Shown here: piece after piece, positions 32,228 to 42,549 of the stretch
How the letters are laid out: every line of letters starts with the position of its first letter
Position numbering within the stretch: position 1 is the first letter of the stretch
Assembly: GCF_001949145.1 (NCBI RefSeq)
Contig: NW_019091468.1
Coordinates: 923,604-966,152 of the forward strand
Direction of reading: 5' to 3'
DNA: 42,549 nucleotides
Source: Acanthaster planci
Lineage: Eukaryota; Echinodermata; Asteroidea; Valvatida; Acanthasteridae
The notes under the pieces: model-generated
Told to the model about the DNA's origin: nothing
Databases searched by the model: none
Seen by the model: only the letters and a program-made list of their open reading frames with translations
Program-made: the position numbers and the translations under genes

Positions 32228-33092
32228 TTAGTGGGAAAATTCGAGATTAATGGTCTCTACAGCCTTCAGAACAGCCTCCGTGGGAAACTGAGAAAAGGGA
32301 TTTTGGAATGCCTCCAACAGCTCTTGAGGGCGCGATGCACGTTTCTTGTTTACCCCGCCGCTGTCGTCTTCCTCCAAGATGGCGGTGTTTTAATGACTAC
32401 GAGTCTGCCGTTGCGGAGGGTTACCGCCGTCAGGGTGTGTAAGAACTTCAGATAGGGCCTCTGGGCCGCTTTCTACAGTGTGGACAATATTGTCCATTAT
32501 GTCTGCGAGAAACTGTCACTCCAGGTTAGACACCCTGAACGTGTACCACTCGCCCTCGGCGATTCTCTGCCTTCCTTTGTAATGCTGCCCCGCCTTGTAC
32601 ATCCACTGAATGCTAGCTGCCGTTGTCATCCTCCACGAACTTGTGTGTCAGGAAACCTGACGTGTAAACTGGTGACTCCATATCAAAGTCCAGAGACATG
32701 CATGGTTCGAACGTGGGATACCCGCATCCAACCTCTACCAGATAAAGGTCGCCAGGTAGGACCTGACTCTTAACCGCTGTTACCAGGTGATTGTTTGGCC
32801 TCCCAGAGATATTGGCGCCCACGTGGTATACCTCGAATCCCAGCGCCTCCAAGAGTGTCTTCATGAAGTGATTCAATGCTCGCCTTGATCTCGGGGAAGG
32901 TAAGCGCTCGCCTCTCCGGCTTGGGCGTGGCAATCGCCGACAGGGCTCTAGAAGGGAATCTTGCTTAGGAAAGTGGCGATGATTTCACGGGACGGAAGCC
33001 GACTCGGTCTTTCGCCAGCGTGTCCAGCAGGGTGGACAGCTGTTGGCCGCCCTGTAGGAAATTCCTGGCTTCACTGAGACTGAGTGGGATTT
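32228..33092 (-). pseudogene. Arylamine N-acetyltransferase pseudogene
   Basis: Aligns to the intact NAT copies over the whole coding length, from the N-terminal ATDFLEG region (about 33.07 kb) to TINLEF at the end, in the same orientation. Breaks: a roughly 32-base deletion at about 32873 removes the segment encoding ARVGGLCFEMN, including the nucleophilic Cys; a one-base loss in the LxAIKDT region (about 32391); and further indels at about 32445 and 32510-32520. The start codon is not preserved. The best-preserved stretch, NHFMKTLLEALGFEVYHVGA to THKF, shares VEVGCGYPTFEP with the copy at 18 kb and not with the closer copy at 37 kb. Nonfunctional as an enzyme. Confidence 0.93.
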
Positions 33093-33785
33093 ATAACTGT
33101 GTCTGCCTTTTCCATCACCTAAAATATAGTAACGAAAAGAAAAGGTTATTATTCACCCAATTATTTACCCACTGTATTATTATTTACTTGATTAAAAGTC
33201 GCGGAACGGGTTTACACAACCTTTGTAAACATATTGAAAGTGCGCAATGACTCAATACTGACACAGCCACCAAAGCATCCGAGCTCTAAGTGAGCCTTTT
33301 CGAAGTATGGCAGACAATATAGGAGGGCGCTCTTTGAAGTAGCTTATTTCGGAGTAAATACTGTAGCTGGTGTGTTCAATTAGCTTCCCTGAATACACTA
33401 GTGGCACACGCTAGGGAAGTCTCGAAATGAGGCTAATCGAACGCTGCAGTGCATTCACCAAGGCATCCCGGGAAAAAAGGTCAAGTTCCCGCCGCGTTCC
33501 ATCATGTCCATGCTCGAATAGTCCATCCGTGACGTCATTGCACTCAGGTAGAAATAAAAAGAAAGTGATAAAAAGAATATGGGCGATACGCAATCCGATT
33601 CGAAGGTGACTTCGCCACAAAGGCTGTCACGGCAGGCTGTCATTGGACAATCGCAGAAGTTGCGCGTTAACTTCCGGTTCCATGGCTCCATGTACATGTA
33701 AACGGCGATCAATGCATGTAACCCTTCGTGCAGTGCACGTGTGCAGTGGGCGTGGTTTAAACTGAAGTGACGTCACACTTACGAG
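33093..33785. other. No supported gene
   Basis: Noncoding DNA between the NAT pseudogene's N-terminal end and the second hairpin MITE. Small overlapping frames on both strands have no recognisable motif. Confidence 0.5.
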
Positions 33786-33935
33786 CCGGATAGTGTGCCT
33801 CCAGGAGTTTGCAACGCGTAGGCTAATCACAACGCTCGAAATCTGTGGACCCTTTCCAAACGCGACAGATTTCGCGCTTTGTGACTGGCCAACGCGTTTC
33901 AAACTCTTGAAGGTACGCTTTTGTAAAACGCCCGT
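33786..33935. mobile_element. Hairpin MITE, copy 2 (right of NAT pseudogene)
   Basis: Diverged copy of the 31834 element: left arm GGAGTTTGCAACGCGTAGGC TAATCACAACGC, right arm GCGCTTTGTGACTGGCCAAC GCGTTTCAAACTC. Arms still pair but with more mismatches than in copy 1, so this insertion looks older. Noncoding. Confidence 0.8.
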
Positions 33936-35288
33936 ATTGGTCCGTCACCTCTAGCTTTACGATGATCTCCATGAATAGGACCAGTACGTGAACAGTGTAC
34001 CCGAACAACACGCTACTTTAACAAAGGTCAATGCTGTGCCTTAAAATGGGTAGTGTTTGGGGGTGTATTCGGATTAATAAAGGATCTGCCTTGTCGTGGA
34101 GGCCTCACTATATGCGAGTTTGGATTGCTTTTATTAAAACAATCGGCATAGGCGAGTTTTAATGGTTACGACTTCTCGTTATTCCTTCAGCATAATCGCG
34201 GACGGCATGGCTGAGCCGGTGGCATGTTGAGAAGGCAAGTATGAATAAAGGAGAAATCAACAGAGAATGCTGTTAGTTCATAATACAGAAACGTCCCGTA
34301 CAATCTCTATTCTTAAATGATGAAGGGAAAAAAAAATCATTCTTTGTGCCTCTTGTTGCAGGCCAGTAAATGGGCCCCAAACCTGCACGCGGACCGTATC
34401 ACGGTTTGTACGCTGTGCTAATGGAGCATTTTGTGGCCCGTCGACTGGATGGTTTCCAAAGGAGGGAAATGGAATCTTCCAGCAGGACTGCCAGCCTGTA
34501 TTTCTGAAAGTATCAGACATAACAGGGCCCTCCAAGTCCCTTCATTTGCAATGGGGGGTAAGCATCAGTTTTCGAAACGGCCTTGGGTCTCATGACGGTT
34601 TTGGGTTCTCTCGAGAGAAATATCTTCAAAAGGTAAGCCAGCAAAAAATGAAAAGAAAATGGAATGATAAAGAAGTGAACTTAAATTTCCTATTTGTCTG
34701 GAACACCTGCGAAACCTGTATTTTTGGATTTTTTGGGAAGTGCGGTAATTCCACGCTGTTTTCTATGGTAGCTTATTTACTGGTTTGCAAAGTTAACTTT
34801 CACCTCCAAAGTCCTCAATCAAGTAACACGCTATGAGTATACCCTTTACATGCGAAGAAGAAACGTCATGCATATAAGGTCATTCAAAAAAAAAAAAAAA
34901 ACCTACATGGTTGTACAGGTGTATGTCACGCCTGGTAGGACTGGTGGACAAGTCTAAGTACCACAATGCCTAAACCCCGTGAGGTTTAATAGTAAATCCA
35001 TATTCAAAAAGGTCACTGGAGCATGATCACATAATAAAATAACGATTCCAACCCGGACGTGCACGATTTGTACTTTCCCTCTCATATGCACACTCTCATA
35101 CAAGACAGGTCATGATAAACAAATTTAAGGCTTATGCACCACGGGTCCTTCGGCTAACGACAAGGCTGGATTTCACCCAGCTGCGGGGTCACGTGCCAGC
35201 CCTCAAGGAATCCTTTAAATCTGTACAATTCCAAGTAAAACACACTCGGCCCTTTTTTTTACGGTACATCGACAAACCCCTATTATAA
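33936..35288. other. No supported gene
   Basis: Mixed-composition noncoding DNA with a short A run near 34888. The frames at 34278-34535 (minus) and 34546-34836 (plus) have no motif or splice support. Confidence 0.5.
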
Positions 35289-35400
35289 GCCGTGTCCGAA
35301 TTACTTGGCTACGGCCTACTATTACGCACGAGACAATGGTCATGGCTGGAGCCCGTTCCAATAGAGTCGTGTGTAATTTCAAGCCGCAGCTGAGTGATTC
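35289..35400 (+). mobile_element. GCCGTGTCCGAATT-family element, copy 3
   Basis: Begins GCCGTGTCCGAATTACTTGG CTACGGCC and shares its distal part GTGTGTAATTTCAAGCCGCA with the 1701 copy (GTGTGCAATTTCAAGCCATA). The right terminal repeat is degraded. A further possible end fragment (GTAATTTGAAGCCGTAG) lies near 36308. Confidence 0.6.
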
Positions 35401-36908
35401 AATCATACAACAACGTGGCTTTGCCCTTAATAGATCTAACGTGTAGTACTATGACCATCGGTGCTGTCTAGAATTGTTAAGTCTTCAGGTATATATATCC
35501 TTTTAATAAAACCGATATTCTTACAAAGAAATCTTTCTATGGCATTTACCAAATATCGTAATTACATAATCGATTCAGTTTTAAGGGATCAGAAATAAAC
35601 AAGGGGCGACTGTAACGAAATGGTGGATGACACGAAGTCTTCATATGATTTGATACTGTACGGTTGGCGCAACTACCAGGCAAGCGTCGCTTACAGCGCC
35701 GGCCGCTCTGTCACCTCACCTTACTAAAAATAAAACTGAGTATGTACAAATATGAACCAAATGGAACTGAAAGGAAACGGGAGTCTTTTCATTTGAAGCG
35801 AAAATCTGTAGCTACCATCGAATATGAAACAAGATATTTCTGGGGGGGAAATCAACAAAGTCAGAGAAAAAGGCACTACACGTATAATGCACTCCATCCA
35901 CGAATTGCCCATTCATTTAATGTGGCACATTAATGAGTCTTCAAGGTTATGAAGATGGCGCCACCATCTGGAAGAAGATTATCAACCCGTAGAACGTCAA
36001 AAACGGCGTAGTTGACTGTTTAAGAGGGTTTCTAATAATGTGCTTCAGTGATAATAATGTCAGAACTGCGATTGCTGTGTCTAGTATCAAGTGGCTTTTG
36101 ATCTGTCAGATTTTTTAAGAAAAAGAATGTATTGTTAACTCAAAAGGCTAATCAACGCATTTCTGAATAGGGTAACGTCACATGACCGGTTGCAGCATAT
36201 GTACCACATCGTGAGCAGGGCTGGGTCTGACCTACTGCCACCTCGAAGTGTTAAAATTATACACGAGCCTGTGAAAGTGGATTCAACCACTTCCAATGGA
36301 ATCACCTGTAATTTGAAGCCGTAGACACTATAAAACCAGAACAATACCAGTATCGTTTATTAATGTTGCTCGAAAGGTAAGTGAATAAGTACCAGCAATT
36401 ATTTATCATTCCCTTAAGGTTTGTGTGCGACAGGATTTTGGCCCCGAATCTGTTATTTTATTGAAGTATAAAAAAACACATAATTATGAGAAAGAAATTT
36501 GAATCGATTGAAAGGTATAAAATACTTATACATATCAACTATTTTTCTTTAGAAGCTTGCCTGACCGAAAAATTCCCCATCGAACCAAACATTCAAATAA
36601 CATAGTCAGGTCAAATAATTATCCGATAACTTGGTGTAATTAAGTCCACCCGACACCAATTTACTTTAACCACCAACTCTCTCATTATTACCCTCTCTTC
36701 CAATCTCATGCAGAAAAGAACAGTTTTAAAACATAAAAAAATTATACTAAAAAGTATATGCCAATAACCGTTTAGCATAAACAAGAAGCGCCTATATTTA
36801 ATACAGTAATTAAGTTGCTTATGCTGAAATACGTTCAACGAATGAAACATGCTAGCAGAGAGTCACAATGAAAAAAAAATCGTTGCTGCACTTGCCTTTA
36901 CTGAAAGC
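35401..36908. other. No supported gene
   Basis: AT-rich noncoding DNA. Apart from the short fragment at about 36308 of the GCCGTGTCCG family, I see no repeat, splice-supported exon or motif. Confidence 0.5.
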
Positions 36909-36914
36909 TTTATT
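36909..36914 (-). promoter_or_regulatory. Polyadenylation signal AATAAA of NAT copy 2
   Basis: AATAAA on the minus strand about 150 bases beyond the NAT copy 2 stop codon, the first such signal downstream. Confidence 0.5.
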
Positions 36915-37065
36915 TGCATGATTCAACAGGAGAAGTGAGAGACTTTCGGAGTCAAGTCGTTTCTCAAACTTGACACAAACAGACACGAGTGATTGTTGGG
37001 ATATGGCGATATTGTTAGGATGGATTTCATAATATTTTAGTGAATCAGTAACCTAACTTATAGGC

Positions 37066-37971
37066 TTAGCAGTCAAATTTGAGATCAATGGTGTCCATAG
37101 CCTTCAGAACAGCCTCAGTGGGTAACTGTGGAAAGTGATCGTGGATCGCTTCCAACAGCTCTTGAGGGCGCGTTGCGCACTTCTTGTTTATCTTGCCGCT
37201 ACCGTCTTCCTCCAAGATGATGGTGTCTTTGATGGCAATAAGCCTGCCGTTGCGGAAGTCCACCACCCTTAGAGTGCGTAAGAAAGGCGACAGGGCCTCT
37301 GGGCCGCTCTCCACAGTGTGGATATTTTCCATGCTGTCTGCAAAAAACTCGATATCGTGGAACACCAGGTCGGACACCATGAACGTGAACCACTCGCCCT
37401 CGGTTGCCCCTGATTCGCTTTCCTTGTAGTGTCGCCCTGCCCTGAGCATCCACTGGATGCTGCCGTTGTCACCCTTCACGAACTTGTGCGTCAGGAAACC
37501 GGACGTGTAGACTGGTGACTCCTTATCAAAGTCCAGAGGTATGGGCAAAAATGTGGGATACCCAATGCCAACATCCACCAGATGGAGGTCGCCAGGTCGG
37601 ACCAGACTCTTCACCACAGTTGCCAGGTGATTGTTCGGCTTCCCGAAGGTTCTGAAGCCGACGTGGTATACCTCGAATCCGAGCGTTTCCAGAAGAGCCT
37701 TCATGAAGTGATTGATCTCAAAGCACAAGCCGCCCACGCGGGCCATCATGTTGGCCTTGACCTCGGTGAAGGTCAGTGCCCGCCTCTCTGGCCTGGGCGT
37801 GGCGATCGCCGTCAGGCTCTGGAAGGGAATCGTTCCAAGGAAGGCAGTGATGAGGTCACGCAGGAAGCCGACTCGGTCTTTCGCCAGGTGTTCCAGCGGA
37901 GCCGTCAGCTGTAGTACGCCCTCCAGGAAATCCGTTGCTTCGGTTTGACTGAGGCTGTCTGATGATGACAT
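37066..37971 (-). CDS. Arylamine N-acetyltransferase, copy 2 (complete catalytic triad)
   Basis: 301 aa in one coding exon, closely related along its whole length to the 18 kb copy. Cys83 in RVGGLCFEIN, His115 in KPNNHLA and Asp133 in HLVDVGIGYP make the full acyl-transfer triad for acetyl-CoA-dependent arylamine acetylation. The frame stays open 36 codons upstream of the chosen ATG, but a clear acceptor (TTTCAATTTAG) lies 11 bases before it and the other copy starts at the matching MSSS, so the upstream part is intron and a 5' UTR exon lies further out. The loop after His differs from copy 1 (FRTFGK before it, VRPGDLH after), so substrate range may differ. Ends LKFDC. The more credible active enzyme of the cluster. 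Confidence 0.94.
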   Translation of the reverse strand: MSSSDSLSQTEATDFLEGVLQLTAPLEHLAKDRVGFLRDLITAFLGTIPFQSLTAIATPRPERRALTFTEVKANMMARVGGLCFEINHFMKALLETLGFEVYHVGFRTFGKPNNHLATVVKSLVRPGDLHLVDVGIGYPTFLPIPLDFDKESPVYTSGFLTHKFVKGDNGSIQWMLRAGRHYKESESGATEGEWFTFMVSDLVFHDIEFFADSMENIHTVESGPEALSPFLRTLRVVDFRNGRLIAIKDTIILEEDGSGKINKKCATRPQELLEAIHDHFPQLPTEAVLKAMDTIDLKFDC

Positions 37972-38739
37972 CGTTTCTGGTGCTAAATTGAAATAAGAAT
38001 TAAGGAACTTACGTTTGATTTTCGGAAAACTCAGGAGATTGTTGGTATTGATACTGAAGTAGTCAGTCACCATAAGCACTTGGTTATGTATGAATTAAGG
38101 TAATCGCTTGAATTGAAGTATCAATACGCAAACGTAATGTGCGAAGGCTAATTTTACTTCCGAAGAAAACTTAAAGTATTTAACGTTGATCGGGATACTT
38201 CAATGTTTTATCGAAGTACCATTCAGTCTGTCTTTGCATTTTGTTGTGTAGCATGGGTAGGTGGCCTTACGGCGCAGAATCTTTGGAAAATAGACAGAAT
38301 TATTAGATCTGCGGGAAAATTATTGTGATAATATTTTGGATTTAAGTCAGTCTACCAGGCAGCAAAGTTAGCAAAACTTGGAACATTATTGCTTGATGAC
38401 ACAGACCCAGGCTGACCACTCTTAAACTTTACCCAGTCAGGAAGTTTATATCTGCTCAACTAAAACTGAAAAAGCCTTTCTTTCGCTTTTCCTTCGTACC
38501 TTGTGCTATTTCGTGTTTTAATAACAATTTTACTGGATACTGTGGCCTGTTTTATGATGTCAGTTAAAAATTTCTTCATTTTCATATTTTCTGTCTTTAA
38601 ATTGTAAATTAGGTGAATTTTATAAAAAAAGTTATAACAATGAAATGCAAACCGAGAAATAAAGTTCAATGAAGTTCATGCTAGCATTACAAATAAATGA
38701 TTGTATTAAATTGAACCAACTTGAATTAGGTAATCAATT

Positions 38740-38850
38740 CATTGAAATCAGCAACATGAACCTGGTGCAATATTGGGTATCATTTCCCTAGAAAAAGGAA
38801 TCCTCCAAAGAAACAAATCAAGAAAACACAGCGAGAGTGCCCGGCAAGCT
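38740..38850. repeat. Noncoding block related to 30671-30785
   Basis: Shares ordered segments with the 30.7 kb block (AGCAAC.TG.ACC..GTGCA, ATTTCCC, CCTCCAAAGAAACAAATCA) in the same orientation. The similarity fades after about 110 bases. Confidence 0.6.
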
Positions 38851-39439
38851 CATATAGGCCCAATTAACAAAAATAGAAGACTCTCGAGATGAGTATGATG
38901 CTGCCATCACCTCTAACCGCCAATTTTAGCGAGGTCCCTCCACCAACAATTTTGGCTCGCACATTGGTCCTCGAGTAGCCAAGTTACTGTTACTTCCGGT
39001 TTTTCACTTTGTGACGAAAACATGGAGACTTCTTCTATATCCGACACCTCACTGACCTGACCTGTATATTGCAATTAGAAGGGCCCGCAAATCCCAAGTT
39101 GGAAATAACAGATCAATCGCTAATTATTTATGAAATATTCAGCTCTTGTTATTATGCAGGAAACTCAGGCGATTGGAACAAAACATGTCATCCAGTCAAG
39201 CCTTACCGTGACCTCGACAGTGAAGATGGCGAAATTCCAAAGGCTGCATGTCCATTGAGGGCGTCATTTAGTTTGAGTTGAAAGTTCAAGTTGAAGGGCA
39301 CAGTTCACTTATCCAAGCCCCATTGAAAACAGTGTAAAATCGGCACTGGTCATGGCCTAACTAAAATGAATACCAACACCCCTGAGGTCTTTGAATTACA
39401 AATTGAACTATTGTCTGGTCCCCTATCTTTTAATATCTT

Positions 39440-39580
39440 TTCAGGTTTTTTGTGGGTGATCCAATTACTTTTTTAATTATTCCCACAAAACCAAATCACC
39501 ACCCGAAAAGTAGATTTTCAGACGTCTGCTTCCAGCATTTTGCAACTGGCAAACCTTTCTCGGGCACAGGGGACCATTTG
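39440..39580 (+). pseudogene. Possible THAP-domain fragment
   Basis: After a good acceptor (ATATCTTTTCAG) the frame reads HHPKSRFSDVCFQHFATGKP, which fits the second half of a THAP zinc finger (xCxxHFxxGKP). The expected first CxxC half and the closing P..W/VPS motif are absent, and the frame ends without a recognisable continuation. Probably a remnant of a P-element-like transposase or THAP gene; short enough for chance. Confidence 0.3.
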
Positions 39581-40864
39581 TCAACCGTACTTTTAGCCAT
39601 TCTGCTCTCACATTCTGTAACTCGGCAACGATTTACACAATCTCACCATTTTGAGGTCCATACAATCTCCTTTTCAAAAGAGGGGGCACTTCTAATGCTA
39701 ATAGTTGGCCAACAAACTTTCATTTGAATTAGTACACTGCACCTGACTGAAACCCGTTTGTGAGGTTGGTGGCCCCACATGAATGCCCCCCGTTTTTCTT
39801 TTGGCTGCATGGTAGGCTATATCTGCGACGCGAGAGACCAAAATTGTGTTTCAGTGCCTTCACATGAAAAATACCGGCATCGATAGGTCAAAGAGTGGAT
39901 TTGTTTGTGTTAACTGTTTTGTTTTGTTTTGTTTTGGGGGTTGTACATGGTACACATCGTGTGCTTGTACAGTTTTACCCTCCCTTCCTCTCTGAAACAT
40001 AAACAGAATGACCACTTGCATGGTAACCTCTTTATAAGTAATGATACTGTACTTCGAGCACGTAGGATATCTAAGGTCTTGCATCACGGTGACGGGTTCA
40101 GTTGGCAAAGCGATGACCTGCAAGTACCCTCGACTCAATATGCGATACCAAAATATCTGACACACCTGCCAAAATATCTGACAGAACAAAAAGTGTTGGG
40201 AAGCATGGTACTTGATGAATAAATCAGGAAACCCGTTAGTTCAACTGTAAGATGAAATAACGAGTAGAGGGTGCTGTTGCTGCCTGCCAGATGTAGATTT
40301 TTTTCACTCCGTCGTCTCGTTTTTTAATCAAGTTATATTGTCGCCTATTTTTAACATCGCCGTTTTATCTTCTAATATTTGTCTAGTGTTTTTTATCTCG
40401 TTTTCTCTTGTCTCTGCGTTTGGTTGTAGTCTGTGCTACTTGAACCGTGAACTTTGCTGTTTTTATTGTCCTGACCTGTACAAGTTAAGGGCCGCCATGA
40501 CGGTTTTTTCACCCGAACTGGATGTAGGTTCTGTAAGCCCTTCATTTTGACCTCCTGCTACTCTGCAGTCCTCTCAACGAACTCGTGTTCAGCGTGGCTG
40601 ACGAGAGTATAATCGAGCGGTCGTTGTGAAAGTACTGTTGGTGGTGCATTGTCTCTATTGTATTTATCTATATGAACACCTTAGCCAACTTAAATTTGGA
40701 CATGATTATGGGATCGATGTTACCTGTCATTAATCAACATGTGGCCATTTTAGGGTGTTCTTTGAATCAACCTCATGGAACTCTTGTGGTGTGCAGTAGC
40801 CTACCCAAGCTTCAAGAAGTGGTGCCTTCAGGGTTTTGCCCTACTATAGGAAGGCGGTGTTGAA

Positions 40865-42549
40865 ATGGACAAAGCACGGCACTTTCTCTCTCTCTGTCTT
40901 GTTCCCAATTTCGACTCCCCTTTTCAGATAACTACACTTATGGACAATCATATCAACCCTGGTCCAGCCCTGCGTACCTTGGCTGAAACTCCCCAGAAAT
41001 CTACTGAAAAGTGTTTATCAGTTCCTTATTCTTGTGATCAACTTGTAGCCTGCCGTGGGAGTAAGTATTTCCTTCAACTGGATATTTTTACAATTCTCAA
41101 GGGGAACAGCGTCCTGCGATACAGGGGGAAGGGATCTGGACGCCGAGTAACGCAGTGTGCTTATACAGAACATCCCCTGCCAATTCCTGTTGTGCAGTTT
41201 ACGAGGCGACGCGAAAGCTTTTGCTGTACGTTATTGGCCTTTATCGTCATAGAGAGAGTTCCTCGTCAGTACTCGTCGAGCAATGCACCATTGACCTTGT
41301 CTACCAGCTGTGATGCTATTCATGTTCGGTCCCTTGTTAACAAGTTCAGTGAGTTGGAAACCTCTCTCGTGCGTCAATACAACTTTGTTCATCTGCTTGC
41401 GGTAACTGAGACTTGGTTTTCCACTGTTCAACCCTGCTAGTTCTTGCTAAGTATCATCTTTTCGCCTGTGTCACCGGGATCGTCAAAACCGAAATGGGGG
41501 CATTGTTGCAACTTATGTTCTCGACGATGTCAGCAGTAGAGAGGTCTTCAGAGGTCTGGTTCCAAGCCATCTCGAGGTTTTGTGGTTGCGGTGATATTTA
41601 TGTGTTTTGTATCCACCGCCTCAGTGCTAGTTCAAGAACGACCCTAATAAACATGCCATCAAAATGTGTGGATTTACCTTTTTGCGCTATTGTGTCATAT
41701 AGCCCTAAAAAGCTTCTCTTTCAGGGATTACTGTGACTCTTTGGTTCGTACTTTTCGTCAGTGGATCACGAACATGGACTGGTCTTGTCTGTATCGTTCT
41801 TATGACCCTAATTATGCTGATGATTAATTACAACAGCGTATTTGTAATCAATTTAAGCAACATTGCAAACTTGTCATGGTTGAACGGCGAAGTAATGATA
41901 AACCTTGGACGGGCAGTGAGATTAGAAGGGCATTACTGGAGCGTGAAGCAATTGCATTTCAGCGAAATGGTAATTACAAGCACTTACGACATAAGCTCCA
42001 AAGAATGATTCGAGTAGCCAAACAGAAGTTTTATCAACGCAAGACTGATCTTTCGAAGAAGACGGAGCCTGGCAAATGGCCCAGACAGACTTGTCCTGGT
42101 ACTAACTTTTTAAATTGTGATAAACCTCCTGTGGCAATCTCTATTGATCTTAATGCACTTTGTGGGGATATGTTCCGGTTTACCTCCTCTTTGTTTGAGT
42201 ATACCTTACTTACCTCCTGCATCTCCTCCACCACAGCCTTAACGCCCCCAAGTTTACAAACGGTTGTTGAAATCACATACGCTTCAGTAAAAAAGTCGGT
42301 TCAGCCAATGACTGCCCAATTTGACTTTTGAAAGAATTTGCTTATGAGATTTCTTTTCCCTTGACTCATATTTTTAACACTTGCCTTGGTTCGGGTTTGT
42401 TTCTTTCCGTCAGGAAGAAGGCATCTGTTTGTGCCATTCCGAAGGTTACTCCTGTTAATAATTTGGATCAATTTCGCCTAATTTCGATTACTCACCTTTT
42501 TGCTAGAGTTTTTGAAGGATTTTTAGCTGAATGGGTCCTTAAAGATATT
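40865..42549 (+). mobile_element. Decayed CR1/L2/Jockey-type LINE, truncated at the window end
   Basis: Pieces of a non-LTR retrotransposon polyprotein in order, split between frames. 40865-41440 includes NPGP after a Cys/Leu-rich N-terminus, then the endonuclease start (VRSLVNKFSELETSLV ... LLAVTETWFS). 41468-41608 in another frame continues the endonuclease (DRQNRNGGIVATYVLDDVSS to LEVLWLR, then TGA). 41876-42100 is the linker (NDKPWTGSEIRRALLEREAI, KLQRMIRVAKQKFYQRK). 42340-42549 begins the reverse transcriptase (HIFNTCLGSGLF, ASVCAIPKVTPVNNLDQFRL, ISITHLFARVFEGFLAEW) and runs off the window. At least three frame breaks make this copy inactive. The upstream boundary is uncertain; the element may start near 40.6 kb. 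Confidence 0.85.

Larger units (their letters stand above)
37983..40864. other. Mostly noncoding; upstream of NAT copy 2
   Basis: Contains the 38740-38850 block related to 30671-30785, a possible THAP-like remnant at 39440-39580 and a short G/T-rich stretch near 39910-39940. AT-rich around 38.1-38.7 kb. No supported intact gene or RNA gene; the NAT 5' UTR exon should lie near the start of this stretch but was not placed. Confidence 0.45.

Noticed and set aside
37972-38079. 36-residue N-terminal extension of NAT copy 2
   Set aside because: It crosses a strong splice acceptor just before the MSSS start and has no counterpart in copy 1.
1-42549. CRISPR arrays, bacterial operons, tRNA or rRNA genes
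   Set aside because: No spaced identical repeats, no prokaryotic gene arrangement and no recognisable RNA-gene sequence were seen; the spliced genes are eukaryotic.

Overview
The window looks like nuclear DNA of a marine invertebrate, most likely a non-vertebrate deuterostome such as a cephalochordate or echinoderm. Genes have short GT-AG introns, small terminal-inverted-repeat (MITE-like) elements are scattered throughout, TACATG-rich low-complexity DNA is common, and the gene content (arylamine N-acetyltransferase copies, a lectin/SRCR/farnesoic-acid-methyltransferase-domain receptor, an animal methylthioribose-kinase-like gene, a CR1/L2-like LINE) fits such a genome. There are no operons, bacterial promoters, CRISPR arrays or recognisable RNA genes. 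The species call is an inference.

Layout. 1-1.7 kb: CCAAA-type satellite, then gene-free DNA. 1.8-8.45 kb (minus): a complete eight-exon gene for a 379-residue methylthioribose-kinase-like enzyme, assembled here exon by exon with every splice phase closing. 8.5-12.6 kb: MITEs, duplicated noncoding blocks and two unidentified minus-strand coding-like stretches. 12.66-15.69 kb (plus): a secreted or receptor-type gene joining a C-type-lectin-like domain, half an SRCR domain and a Methyltransf_FA domain. 17.86-18.76 kb (minus): an intronless-coding NAT gene with Glu where the family has its catalytic Asp.

19.9-28.4 kb (plus) is the most unusual region: an AT-rich block holding a five-exon gene for a 415-residue protein with two Tudor-like reader modules, followed by two long reading frames overlapping in the -1 frame. 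The first has a ubiquitin-specific-protease-like (C19) Cys box, CxxC pairs and His box. The second (1,328 residues) carries a duplicated ~85-residue module, a probable DDE/RNase-H-like core, an IQ motif and a PARP1-type BRCT domain. I read it as a candidate undescribed large DNA transposon or a domesticated derivative. No terminal inverted repeats were found by eye.

30.7-38.1 kb: a NAT pseudogene whose catalytic-Cys box is deleted, flanked by two copies of one hairpin MITE, then a second intact NAT gene (minus) with the normal Cys-His-Asp triad. 40.9 kb to the end: a decayed CR1/L2/Jockey-type LINE on the plus strand with endonuclease and reverse-transcriptase pieces and a degenerate 2A-like motif, cut off by the window edge.

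With no tools, domain calls rest on motif reading. Coding models with closing splice phases are firm; functions of the 20-28 kb block are tentative.
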